64,000 nucleotides of DNA from an uncultured Eubacterium sp. (GTDB taxonomy: Bacteria > Bacillota > Clostridia > Lachnospirales > Lachnospiraceae). Both the position numbers and the translations under genes were made by a program. The notes beneath the pieces were generated by a model. That model saw nothing but the letters and a program-made list of their open reading frames with translations, had not been told where the DNA came from and ran no database searches. The DNA lies in the NCBI RefSeq assembly GCF_937958975.1, contig NZ_CALGRE010000037.1:10210-74209 (forward strand). The letters run 5' to 3'. Positions 55,325 to 63,753 of this stretch are shown piece after piece. Position 1 is the stretch's first letter, and the number at the start of each line of letters is the position of its first letter.

Positions 55325-57634
55325 TTACTTAATTTGAAACTTTTCCCATGTATTTTTATCATACATAGGGTCTCTGAAATGCCTGTAATTTGTATCTATG
55401 AGATTCTCTACTGAAAGCATTTTCCCCTCATATTTCTTAGGAAGTTCTACAGCTCCCGTCATATACATTTTCTCCTTATCGTGCTGATAAAACATAATTG
55501 CCGTTGGAGAAAAACTTTTCATATCTTCATATTCTTCCCAATCCGTCTCATACTTTTCAAAATCCGGAAAAGTATAGGACCAAACTCTGTCTGAAACCTG
55601 GTTACATTTTGTACTCTCTGCATCTAACTCACAAAACATATCCTCATCCTTAAATAACATACAATTTACTTCTAGTTTTTTATCCCAATCCTCCGGGACA
55701 GTAAAATATACCATCCTGCCTGCATCTTCTTTTTTCTCTTCACCTTCGGTGTAACAGACTGAGCCGATTTCATTTAAATAGGAATATGCCTGATTCATGT
55801 ACCCATATTCTTTTAACAGTTTTATAGTATTGGTATATGTAGCAGGAATAAACAAGACAGCGCTTACGCATGTATCTTCATCATAATCACCACTCTTATT
55901 TTTTCTATAACCAATAGTAATTCCCAAAACCTTTTCTTCCGGCTTAGGCACATATATACCGTTCTTATCCACATCTTTCCTCAATGCACTTGCGATTGCA
56001 GCTATCTTAGTTTTGTCTTCATCAAAGTACAAAAACGAAATATTCATATCAAGTTCTGCCCTTGCAGCACTATATTGGTCTGCCGTAATAACATCATCAT
56101 CCTCTTGGTTATCACGTGCAATATACCAGTTCAATTCCATCTCATAAATGTATTTCTCTGGAATTTTTTCATATGGATTATTCAACTTAGAATAATAATT
56201 GCTTGCAACAATTTTATCTATCAAATCCTTGGTATCTTTCTGGTCTCTATACTGATTATAGTGTCTTGTAAAATGCTTTCCATTTTTCAATTCATATGTA
56301 ATATGCACTGAATCACAAATCTCATCACCATACACATAATAAGGTGTAATGGATAACAAGCCTTTTTGCTCCTGTATTCCATTGATTATAGCCTGATGCA
56401 CTGCATATGCATCATTGATTATCTCTGTATCCTCTGTAAAACTCTTTAATAAATCCTTACCATTTATAATAAAACGCTCCTCATAGCCCATCCTAAAACT
56501 GACCGCTTTGATATCATTTTTATTGGGCATACGTTTCTCATAGCCTAATCCACCGGATGTCACTAAAAGTAAAAATGTCATCAGACACGCGAATACTGCA
56601 CCACACTCCACAAGACTGGACTTAAATTGAGATAGTCCTCTGTGGAAAATAAGATGTAATAATATATTGGCTGTCATAATTGCTATGACCGCACCTACCA
56701 CAAACCAAATATACTGTGACTTAATATGCTCTGCTCCAAGATAAGCACACATATATCCGATTCCAAAACCGGAAGCAAAGCATGTAAAAAATTTAATGAC
56801 GATTTCTACTGCATTAAATGCAAATGCATTCTGTGCAGTTTCCGCTTTTCTCTTTCTACATAGAACAAAACAAGCTGATATCAATACAATAGAAAGCCCC
56901 AGCCACCAGACGATTCCCAGTACCTTACTGAAACTGAAATAGTTTGTGTAAAAAGAAGCCGATGGCACCAAAAAAGTAAATATTGTAATCGGTATTTCCT
57001 CTCTGGATAATCCCGGTATAACAGAAGGCGGGAAAAAATAAGCAATTGCTACACAAATTGGATATACTATATTAATAATTGCATAGGACATAATTACATC
57101 TACAACCGTTCCACAGCATAATGATATAAATGCTATAAAACTTACATTACCGATAATTGTTATAATCAAGACTCCAACAACTTTTGCAGTCGTAATAATT
57201 GCAAAATTACAACATCCCATAAGCGCTCCGATGAAACCGAATACAATCACCGGCACAATACATACGGCCAATGTCGATAGATATCTCATAAAAAACAATG
57301 TTCTTCTGCTGACCGGAAGGCTTCCAAAAAAATCGACCCTCCTCTTATTATGCATATAGGAAAATGCTTTTACTGACATAATAATGGAAAATACAATTGC
57401 TACCCCCGCAAAAACAGTAGACGGAAGATAATTAATTGCTTGTTTAATTCCTGAAATATACTCTTTAAAAGTTCCATAGCTATTGGCAACAACCATCATA
57501 AATATTTCTATCATTGGAAATGTCAGAAATAACAAAATCCAATAGGCAATGGAAAACGGAAGATTTTTTCTTAAAGACCACTTAAAAATTTCCAATGCTT
57601 TTTTGTTATTTGTGAATCCTGCATTATTTTCCAT
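55325..57634 (-). CDS. ABC transporter permease (ytr-like, DUF6449-type)
   Basis: 769 residues. About six N-terminal membrane helices, including KRRVDFFGSLPVSRRTLFFMR which is typical of lantibiotic/bacitracin-type or Ytr-type permeases, then four or more helices around 260-370 and a large C-terminal soluble part (about 390-769) rich in charged residues and likely extracytoplasmic. Its start overlaps the end of the ATPase gene by 11 bases. The probable role is export or sensing of cell-wall-active compounds; substrates are unknown. Confidence 0.85.
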   Translation of the reverse strand: MENNAGFTNNKKALEIFKWSLRKNLPFSIAYWILLFLTFPMIEIFMMVVANSYGTFKEYISGIKQAINYLPSTVFAGVAIVFSIIMSVKAFSYMHNKRRVDFFGSLPVSRRTLFFMRYLSTLAVCIVPVIVFGFIGALMGCCNFAIITTAKVVGVLIITIIGNVSFIAFISLCCGTVVDVIMSYAIINIVYPICVAIAYFFPPSVIPGLSREEIPITIFTFLVPSASFYTNYFSFSKVLGIVWWLGLSIVLISACFVLCRKRKAETAQNAFAFNAVEIVIKFFTCFASGFGIGYMCAYLGAEHIKSQYIWFVVGAVIAIMTANILLHLIFHRGLSQFKSSLVECGAVFACLMTFLLLVTSGGLGYEKRMPNKNDIKAVSFRMGYEERFIINGKDLLKSFTEDTEIINDAYAVHQAIINGIQEQKGLLSITPYYVYGDEICDSVHITYELKNGKHFTRHYNQYRDQKDTKDLIDKIVASNYYSKLNNPYEKIPEKYIYEMELNWYIARDNQEDDDVITADQYSAARAELDMNISFLYFDEDKTKIAAIASALRKDVDKNGIYVPKPEEKVLGITIGYRKNKSGDYDEDTCVSAVLFIPATYTNTIKLLKEYGYMNQAYSYLNEIGSVCYTEGEEKKEDAGRMVYFTVPEDWDKKLEVNCMLFKDEDMFCELDAESTKCNQVSDRVWSYTFPDFEKYETDWEEYEDMKSFSPTAIMFYQHDKEKMYMTGAVELPKKYEGKMLSVENLIDTNYRHFRDPMYDKNTWEKFQIK

Positions 57635-58508
57635 ATCCTACACCCTCCATTTCATTAATAAATACTTCCTCTAATGTAGACGGCACAACCTCTATAAATG
57701 CCGGATTTAATAATCTTAGTTTTTCCATAACCTCTTCCAAATCACCTTTTATCATAAGCACATAATATCCTCCAACCTGACTTAATATCTGTGCATTAAG
57801 TTCATTGAATGTATCACCGTCGGGCTGTTCATTAAATGCCAGCTGTATTTTGTGCATTTTATTTTTCAATTCGTCGGTCTCCTTGTTTGTCACAAGCTTT
57901 CCTTTATGCAATAAAACGATTTTATCACATATATCATCTATTTCCCTCAAATTATGGGATGCAATAATACAGGTCATATTATTCTCTGTCACGTCTTCAA
58001 TCAGCAGCGATTTTAGTGTCTTTCTAATCACCGGGTCAAGCCCGTCGAAAATCTCATCTAGGAACAAATATTTTGGTCTGGAAGCAAATGCCAATATAAG
58101 AGAAGCCTGCCTCTGCATTCCCTTACTCATATTGATTATTCTTTTATTGACTGCAATTGGAAACATTGCACATAACTGTTGGAACCGTTCCTCATCCCAG
58201 TTCTTATATATTTTTCTCATTAATTTTGCCAGATTTTCTACGGTACTATCATTGAAAAAATACGGATAATCTGCTATGTAATAACATCTCTCTTTGATTT
58301 CATGATTGTCGAATGCATCCTGACCATCAATTATAATTTTCCCACCGTCCGGCTCATATACTCCTGACATGGTGCGCAGCAATGTACTTTTTCCACTTCC
58401 GTTGCTTCCCGCAAGACCAAAAATAGTTCCCTCTGATATCTCACAATTTAAATTATTTATTGCGATGGTCTTATCAAACCTTTTTGTCAAATTATTTATC
58501 TCAATCAT
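57624..58508 (-). CDS. ABC transporter ATP-binding protein (ytr-like)
   Basis: 294 residues. Walker A GSNGSGKSTLLR (34-45), signature MSKGMQRQ in place of LSGGQ, Walker B YLFLDEIFDGLD, and H-loop ASHNLRE. The C-terminal 80 residues are of the YtrB/CcmA-like type. It overlaps the GntR gene by 4 bases (ATGA) and the permease by 11, so the three are translationally coupled. Confidence 0.92.
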   Translation of the reverse strand: MIEINNLTKRFDKTIAINNLNCEISEGTIFGLAGSNGSGKSTLLRTMSGVYEPDGGKIIIDGQDAFDNHEIKERCYYIADYPYFFNDSTVENLAKLMRKIYKNWDEERFQQLCAMFPIAVNKRIINMSKGMQRQASLILAFASRPKYLFLDEIFDGLDPVIRKTLKSLLIEDVTENNMTCIIASHNLREIDDICDKIVLLHKGKLVTNKETDELKNKMHKIQLAFNEQPDGDTFNELNAQILSQVGGYYVLMIKGDLEEVMEKLRLLNPAFIEVVPSTLEEVFINEMEGVGYGK

Positions 58509-58879
58509 TCTCCCTTTCCTCCGCTAATAGTTTCATCTATAATAGATATCATTTCCTCTCTGCTGACACCTTTTTTATAGGCTGTTCCTATTGATTTTTT
58601 CAATTCTTTTTTCGCCTCAAGCTTTTCTGCCTCATTTTGTCCTAATTTATCCGAGATAAAACTGCCACGTCCTACTGTAGAATAAATATAGCCGTCCATC
58701 TCAAGCATCTTATATGCTTTTTGAACAGTATTTGGATTGATTCCCAACTCCGTAGCCAAAAGCCGAACCGGCGGAAGTTTTGTGTGACTTTTCAATATGC
58801 CAAGGGAGGCAAGCCGTACTACATCATCATATAACTGCTGATATACGGGTGTCCTAGACCCAAAATTTACGGTAAACAT
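58505..58879 (-). CDS. GntR family regulator (YtrA-like)
   Basis: 124 residues: a GntR winged helix-turn-helix (GSRTPVYQQLYDDVVRLASL, then LPPVRLLATELGINPNTVQK and GRGSFISD) with only a short C-terminal tail, as in the YtrA subfamily. Such regulators repress the ABC transporter operon they start, and are relieved by cell-wall antibiotics or other signals. An inverted repeat downstream of its -10 box is the likely operator. GGAAAGGGGG lies before the ATG. Confidence 0.92.
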   Translation of the reverse strand: MFTVNFGSRTPVYQQLYDDVVRLASLGILKSHTKLPPVRLLATELGINPNTVQKAYKMLEMDGYIYSTVGRGSFISDKLGQNEAEKLEAKKELKKSIGTAYKKGVSREEMISIIDETISGGKGE

Positions 58880-58900
58880 TTGTTTCCCCCTTTCCTGTGT

Positions 58901-58929
58901 AAATTGTACTATTCTAATTAATACAATTT
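58901..58929. promoter_or_regulatory. Probable operator of the GntR regulator
   Basis: 8-bp perfect arms AAATTGTA/TACAATTT (58901-58908, 58922-58929) with a 13-nt centre that is itself partly symmetric. It covers the expected transcription start of the ytr-like operon. Confidence 0.55.
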
Positions 58930-58930
58930 T

Positions 58931-58959
58931 ATAATACCGTGTATTAAAAAATTTGTCAA
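58931..58959 (-). promoter_or_regulatory. Promoter of the GntR-ABC operon
   Basis: Minus strand: TTGACA (58954-58959), 17-bp spacer, TATTAT (58931-58936). Confidence 0.8.
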
Positions 58960-58965
58960 GAATAG

Positions 58966-59009
58966 AAAGAAGCGGTTGTGACTTTTGCTAGTAACACAAC
59001 CGCTTCTTT
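58966..59009 (-). terminator. Terminator after the carrier protein gene
   Basis: Perfect 15-bp arms (58966-58980, 58995-59009), 14-nt loop, short T-rich tail. It insulates the downstream GntR promoter. Confidence 0.75.
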
Positions 59010-59051
59010 ATTCAAATCAATGCTGAAACAAAACAAATATCATCCCAGACT

Positions 59052-59270
59052 TTACAACTTTTCTAACAATTCTATTATTGTATCAACATTTTCAAAATTA
59101 TCTTCATTCCGTTCATCATAAGGAATATCTATATCAAACTTATCCTCAAGACTTACTATCAACTCCATTAACTGCTTTGACTCCAAAAACTCAGCTATAC
59201 TCATGTCCTCATCGTCCGGATCCCATAATGGATTAATCTCGCATAAAATTTCTATAATGTCATCACGCAT
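59052..59270 (-). CDS. Stand-alone acyl/aminoacyl carrier protein-like
   Basis: 72 residues, strongly acidic. It has the helical carrier-protein layout with LESKQLMEL at 29-37, where Ser31 is in the place of the phosphopantetheine serine of DSL motifs, then SLEDKFDIDIPYDE, as in DltC or other carrier proteins. The lysine after Ser and loss of the usual DSL make it atypical. The ATG at 59270 has GGAGG 8 nt upstream. No synthetase, acyltransferase or dlt gene is near; it lies 128 nt after a divergent ligA. The partner enzyme is unknown. Confidence 0.7.
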   Translation of the reverse strand: MRDDIIEILCEINPLWDPDDEDMSIAEFLESKQLMELIVSLEDKFDIDIPYDERNEDNFENVDTIIELLEKL

Positions 59271-59398
59271 AATTTTTTCCTCCAATTTTTTTATAAGAAA
59301 TTTAACACTGATATATTTTTATCATAATATATGATTCGGTTCAATATCTTTACACTATTTTATTAAAAAATATATTCGTTTCAGCACTCGATTATACA

Positions 59399-61351
59399 CT
59401 ATTTCCATTTGTCTAAAAATTGTTCTTCCGTAATAATCTCTACACCGAGTTCTTTTGCTTTTTTATTTTTAGAAGAATTAGACAAAGAGTCATTATTAAT
59501 TAAATAATTTGTCTTTGATGTGACAGAACCTGTAACCTTTCCCCCACGTTTTTCAATATATTCTTTTACTGCATTTCTGTTCGGAAAATGTTCCACACTT
59601 CCAGTAATTACGAATGTAATTCCATCCATATTCTGCTCACTCTTATTTTCTTCCTGTTCTATAAATGTCAGCTCTTCTAAAAGTCTATCTAGTCTACTAT
59701 TATTCTCCTCATTATCAAAATATTCCGAAAATTTTTGAGCCATTTTTTCACCGATTCCGTCAATTTCTACTAACTCCTCCATTGTGGCATTTCTGATTTT
59801 ATCTAAATTATTATGAAAATGTTTGCAGATTAATTTTGCATTCGCAAGGCCAATATTCGGTATTCCTAAACTATAAATCAATGCATTGAGTTCTACATTT
59901 CTTGACTTTTCCACCGATTGTATAAGATTATCATAAGATTTCTGTCCAAATCCGGAAGTTTCAATAATCTCATCTTTGTATCTGTCTAGTTTATAAATAT
60001 CTGAAAACTCCTGTATATATCCCGCATCAATAAATTTTTCCAATGTTTCTTCTGATAACCCCTCAATATTCATGGCATTTCGTGAGACAAACAGTGTATA
60101 TAATTTTATATTTTTTGCCGGACATCTTCTATTCGGGCAATACAATGTTTTTACACCATGTTCGTCCCGAATCTCCGTCTGTTTTCCACATGCCGGACAC
60201 TCCTTCGGAACTTCTGCCATCCCACCTCTTGTAAGGTTTTCAGATATTTGCGGGATAATCATATTTGCCTTATATACCTTTATCGTATCTCCTTCCTTCA
60301 GCTCCAAATCCTCCATAATACTCAAATTATGAACGCTGGCTCTTGTGACGGTGGTTCCCTCTAACTCCACCGGTTCAAAAACTGCGACAGGATTTATCAG
60401 CCCGGTTCTGCTGGGACTCCACTCTATATATTTCAATTTTGTCTCAGCCTGCTCGTCCTCCCATTTAAATGCGATTCCGTTTCTTGGAAACTTTGATGTA
60501 GCTCCAAGAGATAATCCATATTCAATATCATCATACATCAGAACAAGACCATCCGACGGATAATCATAAGATTTGACTTTATCGGCAAAATAATCAACTG
60601 TTAACTTCATATTATCAGCCGTCACTTTTCTGTGTTCTACTACCTGAAATCCCTGCTCCTCTAACCATAAAAACTGTCTCATAATAGAATTTTGAAACGA
60701 CATATCTTCTGCCTGAATTAACGCAAAGGCAACAAAATTTACATTTCTTTCTGCTGTGATTTCGGAATTTAGCTGGCGTACAGAACCGGAACAAAGATTC
60801 CTGGGATTCTTATACTTTGCATCTACATCCTCTATTTTTTTATTGATATTGTCGAAATCAGAATATTTAATAATAGCTTCACCTCGAAGCGTAAGTTTTC
60901 CTTTATACGGAATCGACAGCGGAATATTTTGAAATGCCCTTGCATTGGCAGTAATAACTTCACCAACCCTGCCGCTTCCCCGAGTGACAGCCTTAACTAA
61001 TTTTCCTCCATCATAAGACAGAACAACGGTCAGTCCATCTAACTTCCACGATAAAAGACAAACTCTGTCCCCTGCAAATTCAGACAAAGCACCAACGTCC
61101 TTTGTCTTGTCCAATGATAACATAGGACTTTCGTGTTGTTCTTTTGGCAATTCACTGACAATTTCATATCCCACATTTACAGTAGGGCTATTTGCTAAAA
61201 CAACACCACTCTCCTGTTCTAACATCACCAATTCATCGTACAATTTATCATATTCAAGGTTAGACATAATTTCCTTTGCCTCCTGATAATATGCACGATT
61301 TGCTTTATTTAACAGCTCTACTAATTCTTTTATTCTGTTTAACTTATTCAT
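59399..61351 (-). CDS. Divergent NAD-dependent DNA ligase (LigA-like)
   Basis: 650 residues with the LigA order: NAD-contacting N-terminus, adenylation domain with AMP-Lys K103 in SWKLDG, OB fold, Cys4 zinc finger (C385, C388, C405, C410), helix-hairpin-helix region and BRCT (about 570-650). Several usually invariant residues differ: the Glu two before the lysine is Ser101, TRGDG is TRGSG (S126), GEDVT is GEVIT, and the DGVVIK lysine is Met272. R124, E131, E158, R184, R192 and K296 are kept. It may be a second, specialised ligase. It lies 14 nt after the rluF-like gene. Confidence 0.85.
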   Translation of the reverse strand: MNKLNRIKELVELLNKANRAYYQEAKEIMSNLEYDKLYDELVMLEQESGVVLANSPTVNVGYEIVSELPKEQHESPMLSLDKTKDVGALSEFAGDRVCLLSWKLDGLTVVLSYDGGKLVKAVTRGSGRVGEVITANARAFQNIPLSIPYKGKLTLRGEAIIKYSDFDNINKKIEDVDAKYKNPRNLCSGSVRQLNSEITAERNVNFVAFALIQAEDMSFQNSIMRQFLWLEEQGFQVVEHRKVTADNMKLTVDYFADKVKSYDYPSDGLVLMYDDIEYGLSLGATSKFPRNGIAFKWEDEQAETKLKYIEWSPSRTGLINPVAVFEPVELEGTTVTRASVHNLSIMEDLELKEGDTIKVYKANMIIPQISENLTRGGMAEVPKECPACGKQTEIRDEHGVKTLYCPNRRCPAKNIKLYTLFVSRNAMNIEGLSEETLEKFIDAGYIQEFSDIYKLDRYKDEIIETSGFGQKSYDNLIQSVEKSRNVELNALIYSLGIPNIGLANAKLICKHFHNNLDKIRNATMEELVEIDGIGEKMAQKFSEYFDNEENNSRLDRLLEELTFIEQEENKSEQNMDGITFVITGSVEHFPNRNAVKEYIEKRGGKVTGSVTSKTNYLINNDSLSNSSKNKKAKELGVEIITEEQFLDKWK

Positions 61352-61365
61352 GTTATCTCCAATTT

Positions 61366-62103
61366 TTATAGATTAATTGCTTTTATTAATTCTGTCAGTT
61401 CTTCATCTGTAATATTTCTATATTGCCCCATCGGAAGATTTCCCAATTCAATATTCATGATACGAACTCTTTTTAGCTTTTGCACTTTATATCCTAACGT
61501 TTCGCACATTCTCCTAATCTGACGATTCAATCCCTGTGTTAGAATAATAGAAAATACATGCTTTTTTATTTTCTTCACAATGCATGGTCTTGTGACCTGT
61601 CCCAAAATTTCAACACCCGAAGACATACTTTCCAAAAAATCCTCTGTGATAGGTTTATCTACAAAAACAATATATTCTTTTTCATGATAATTAGAAGCTT
61701 TTAAAATTTGATTCACAAAGGTGCCGTCATTGGTAAGCAGAATCAGACCCTGAGAGTTTTTGTCTAATCGCCCAATAGGATAAATTCTTTTTTCATAATT
61801 AATATAGTCAATAATATTGTCCTTATTCGTCAAGTCAGAAGTACATTCTATTCCCACCGGTTTATTAAATGCCAAAAGGATTTGTTCTTCTTCCCTCTTT
61901 ATTTGTCTGCCATCTATCTCCACGATATCGTTCACAGTAATTTTTTGTCCCATCAATGCCGTCTGATGATTGACTGTAACCTTCCCCCGCTCAATCAGTC
62001 TATCCGCCTCTCTTCTTGAGCAATATCCTGCATCACTTAAAAACTTATTCAGTCGTATTTGCTCTTGCAGACTTCTTTCCTTCTTAACTCTTTTTTGTTC
62101 CAT
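61366..62103 (-). CDS. RluF/RsuA-family pseudouridine synthase
   Basis: 245 residues. An N-terminal S4 RNA-binding domain (LNKFLSDAGYCSRREADRLI, 18-37 onward) is followed by the catalytic domain with Asp113 in GRLDKNSQGL. The C-terminal LTQGLNRQIRRMCE and its overall length match the RluF-type 23S rRNA enzymes; a small-subunit target (RsuA) cannot be excluded. GAGG stands before the ATG. It has a promoter whose -35 box overlaps the thiT terminator, and is followed closely by the LigA-like gene. Confidence 0.9.
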   Translation of the reverse strand: MEQKRVKKERSLQEQIRLNKFLSDAGYCSRREADRLIERGKVTVNHQTALMGQKITVNDIVEIDGRQIKREEEQILLAFNKPVGIECTSDLTNKDNIIDYINYEKRIYPIGRLDKNSQGLILLTNDGTFVNQILKASNYHEKEYIVFVDKPITEDFLESMSSGVEILGQVTRPCIVKKIKKHVFSIILTQGLNRQIRRMCETLGYKVQKLKRVRIMNIELGNLPMGQYRNITDEELTELIKAINL

Positions 62104-62131
62104 AATATTCCTCTTGTATATTTCTTACCAT

Positions 62132-62160
62132 ATTATATAAAAAAAGAACGACAATTCCAA
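62132..62160 (-). promoter_or_regulatory. Promoter of the pseudouridine synthase-LigA-like genes
   Basis: Minus strand: TTGGAA (62155-62160), 17-bp spacer, TATAAT (62132-62137). It lies inside the downstream part of the thiT terminator. Confidence 0.6.
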
Positions 62161-62200
62161 CTGTAAATCATACAAATTGTAAAACTGTCATTCTTTTTTC
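62139..62200 (-). terminator. Terminator after thiT
   Basis: AAAAAGAACGACA near 62141-62153 pairs with TGTCATTCTTTTT near 62186-62198, with one mismatch and a long loop; seven T follow on the minus strand. An alternative pairing ACAATT/AATTGT lies in the loop. Confidence 0.7.
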
Positions 62201-62214
62201 TTTTTTAGTATCTT

Positions 62215-62904
62215 TTATTCATTTACCATTTTCTTAACCCGCATCATTGCCTTTTTCACAGCCGGTATAGATAATACAATTACTGTAATGACAGCTTCTG
62301 CCAAAATATAGGAATAGTTATATATAATTGGATATACAACTGTAAGACTCTTCGGGAAGTTTTCCGGCATATATTCCATCCAGTACAAATAACCGGCAAT
62401 GCTTGCCATAACTCCTCTTGCCATAATTGCAACTACATAACCGATTACAAGACCATTTTTCTTTTTATAGAAGAATCCTGCAAGTCCCAAAACTGCAAAT
62501 GCAAAAATGTAGTCAAAGCATACCTGCCAAAAAGAAAGTATGTATGTACTTCCTCCAAGAACAAACTGTAACACACTAAATATACTTGCCGAAAGTATCC
62601 CTATCTTTGGACCATACCAATATCCTATAATGCACACAAACAGCATACTAAAAAATGTTACGGAACCACCATATGGCAGACTAAATATTTTTATATTTGT
62701 TGCCACTACCGCCAATGCAAGCATCGCCGCAATACACACCAACTGCTTTGTGGATAATATTGCTGCTTTGTCCTTTTTAAAAAGAAATGCAGCTATTATA
62801 AGAGCAATCACCGCAATAATAACAATGCATGCCATAAGACCTGCCGTCGTAAGAGCATATGCTCCGTCTGCATCACTTAAAAAGAAATCCATAAATTTTT
62901 TCAT
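62215..62904 (-). CDS. thiT: Thiamine ECF transporter S component ThiT
   Basis: 229 residues with about seven hydrophobic segments, one more at the N-terminus than the usual six. The segment SLPYGGSVTFFSMLFVCIIG, then YGPKIGILSASIFSVLQFVLGG and WQVCFDYIFAFAVLGLAGFF match ThiT, including the aromatic residues that hold thiamine. It would dock to shared EcfAA'T, which are not in the window. The upstream TPP riboswitch directly supports thiamine as substrate. AAGGAGG lies 8 nt before the ATG and is paired in a hairpin. Confidence 0.93.
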   Translation of the reverse strand: MKKFMDFFLSDADGAYALTTAGLMACIVIIAVIALIIAAFLFKKDKAAILSTKQLVCIAAMLALAVVATNIKIFSLPYGGSVTFFSMLFVCIIGYWYGPKIGILSASIFSVLQFVLGGSTYILSFWQVCFDYIFAFAVLGLAGFFYKKKNGLVIGYVVAIMARGVMASIAGYLYWMEYMPENFPKSLTVVYPIIYNYSYILAEAVITVIVLSIPAVKKAMMRVKKMVNE

Positions 62905-62913
62905 AAAAAAATC

Positions 62914-62947
62914 CTCCTTGGTATTATAATATAATAACCACCAGGAG
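62914..62947 (-). promoter_or_regulatory. Hairpin that sequesters the thiT ribosome-binding site
   Basis: CTCCT (62914-62918) and GGT (62920-62922) on the plus strand pair with ACC (62940-62942) and AGGAG (62943-62947), leaving one bulged base. The thiT AAGGAGG is therefore in the stem. This fits a translational expression platform for the riboswitch just upstream. Confidence 0.6.
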
Positions 62948-62975
62948 AACCCAAATAAACGATATGTTTTCTGTG

Positions 62976-63059
62976 AACTGCTTCCTTACGACGGTACTAA
63001 CCGTATCAAGTAATAAGGGTCGATATACATCTCTCAGCCAAAAGGCACCCCTAGCGGTT
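62976..63059 (-). ncRNA. TPP riboswitch (THI element)
   Basis: On the minus strand the conserved GGGGTGCC, GGCTGAGAGAT, GACCCTTATTACTTGATACGG, GTACCGTCGTAAGGAAGC blocks appear in the correct order. P1 is formed by 62976-62982 with 63053-63059. It would lower thiT expression when thiamine pyrophosphate is bound. Confidence 0.95.
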
Positions 63060-63110
63060 TTTCTTTCAACAGAATATACTATTTTTTATTGAAAGTCAAG
63101 AATAACTGTC

Positions 63111-63734
63111 TTATTTGTCTGTAATAATTAAAAGACTTCCCTTCTCAACTTTTATATTTACCTTATTTCCTATAAATGAATTGCTTACGGAAAGAGTACA
63201 ATCCGGTCTGAGCGTCACCTTATCTGTCGTGTACATCGCACCCTTGATATCTACACCTACAGCCTCTCCCCCCAATGAAAACACTGATAAATTCCCTTTT
63301 TCTTTTGGAGAAATTTCAATCTCACTATCTGTGATGACAAAATACTCATTCACAGCATCTGTCATACGAACTGTAACATTTCTCCTGGATGCGTATAGCA
63401 TCGTTTGGATATTGGCAAATGTGTGGTCTATTCTCTCGCCACCCGTTCCGCCAAAAATTATAATATTCTGATATCCCATTTCCATAGCAAACTGAACGGC
63501 AAGCATCATATCCGTATCATTTTTTTGAACCTTATGCTTTATCACATGTTCTCCCTCCGGCACATATCCAAGAGAGTCAAAATCTCCAATAATATAATCC
63601 GGAGCTATTTTCAGCTCTAACAGCGTTTTCAGCCCACCATCTGCCGCAATCACACAATCATTATTCTTTTCATCTTTACTAAAATTGGTGCCGGAATTAT
63701 CTCCGGCACCAATGATATAACATATTCCCTTCAT
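63111..63734 (-). CDS. thiN: Thiamine diphosphokinase
   Basis: 207 residues. It transfers pyrophosphate from ATP to thiamine to make TPP. The family pattern is complete: VIAADGGLKTLLE, PDYIIGDFDSLG with the metal-binding Asp pair, QKNDTDMMLAVQFA, FGGTGGERIDHTFANI. The ATG at 63734 has GGGAGA 5 nt upstream; a longer reading frame would start 35 codons earlier within the neighbouring gene and encode no family sequence. It lies directly upstream of the riboswitch-thiT unit, so thiamine uptake and activation are clustered. Confidence 0.95.
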   Translation of the reverse strand: MKGICYIIGAGDNSGTNFSKDEKNNDCVIAADGGLKTLLELKIAPDYIIGDFDSLGYVPEGEHVIKHKVQKNDTDMMLAVQFAMEMGYQNIIIFGGTGGERIDHTFANIQTMLYASRRNVTVRMTDAVNEYFVITDSEIEISPKEKGNLSVFSLGGEAVGVDIKGAMYTTDKVTLRPDCTLSVSNSFIGNKVNIKVEKGSLLIITDK

Positions 63735-63753
63735 ATGAATCTCCCGACATTTT

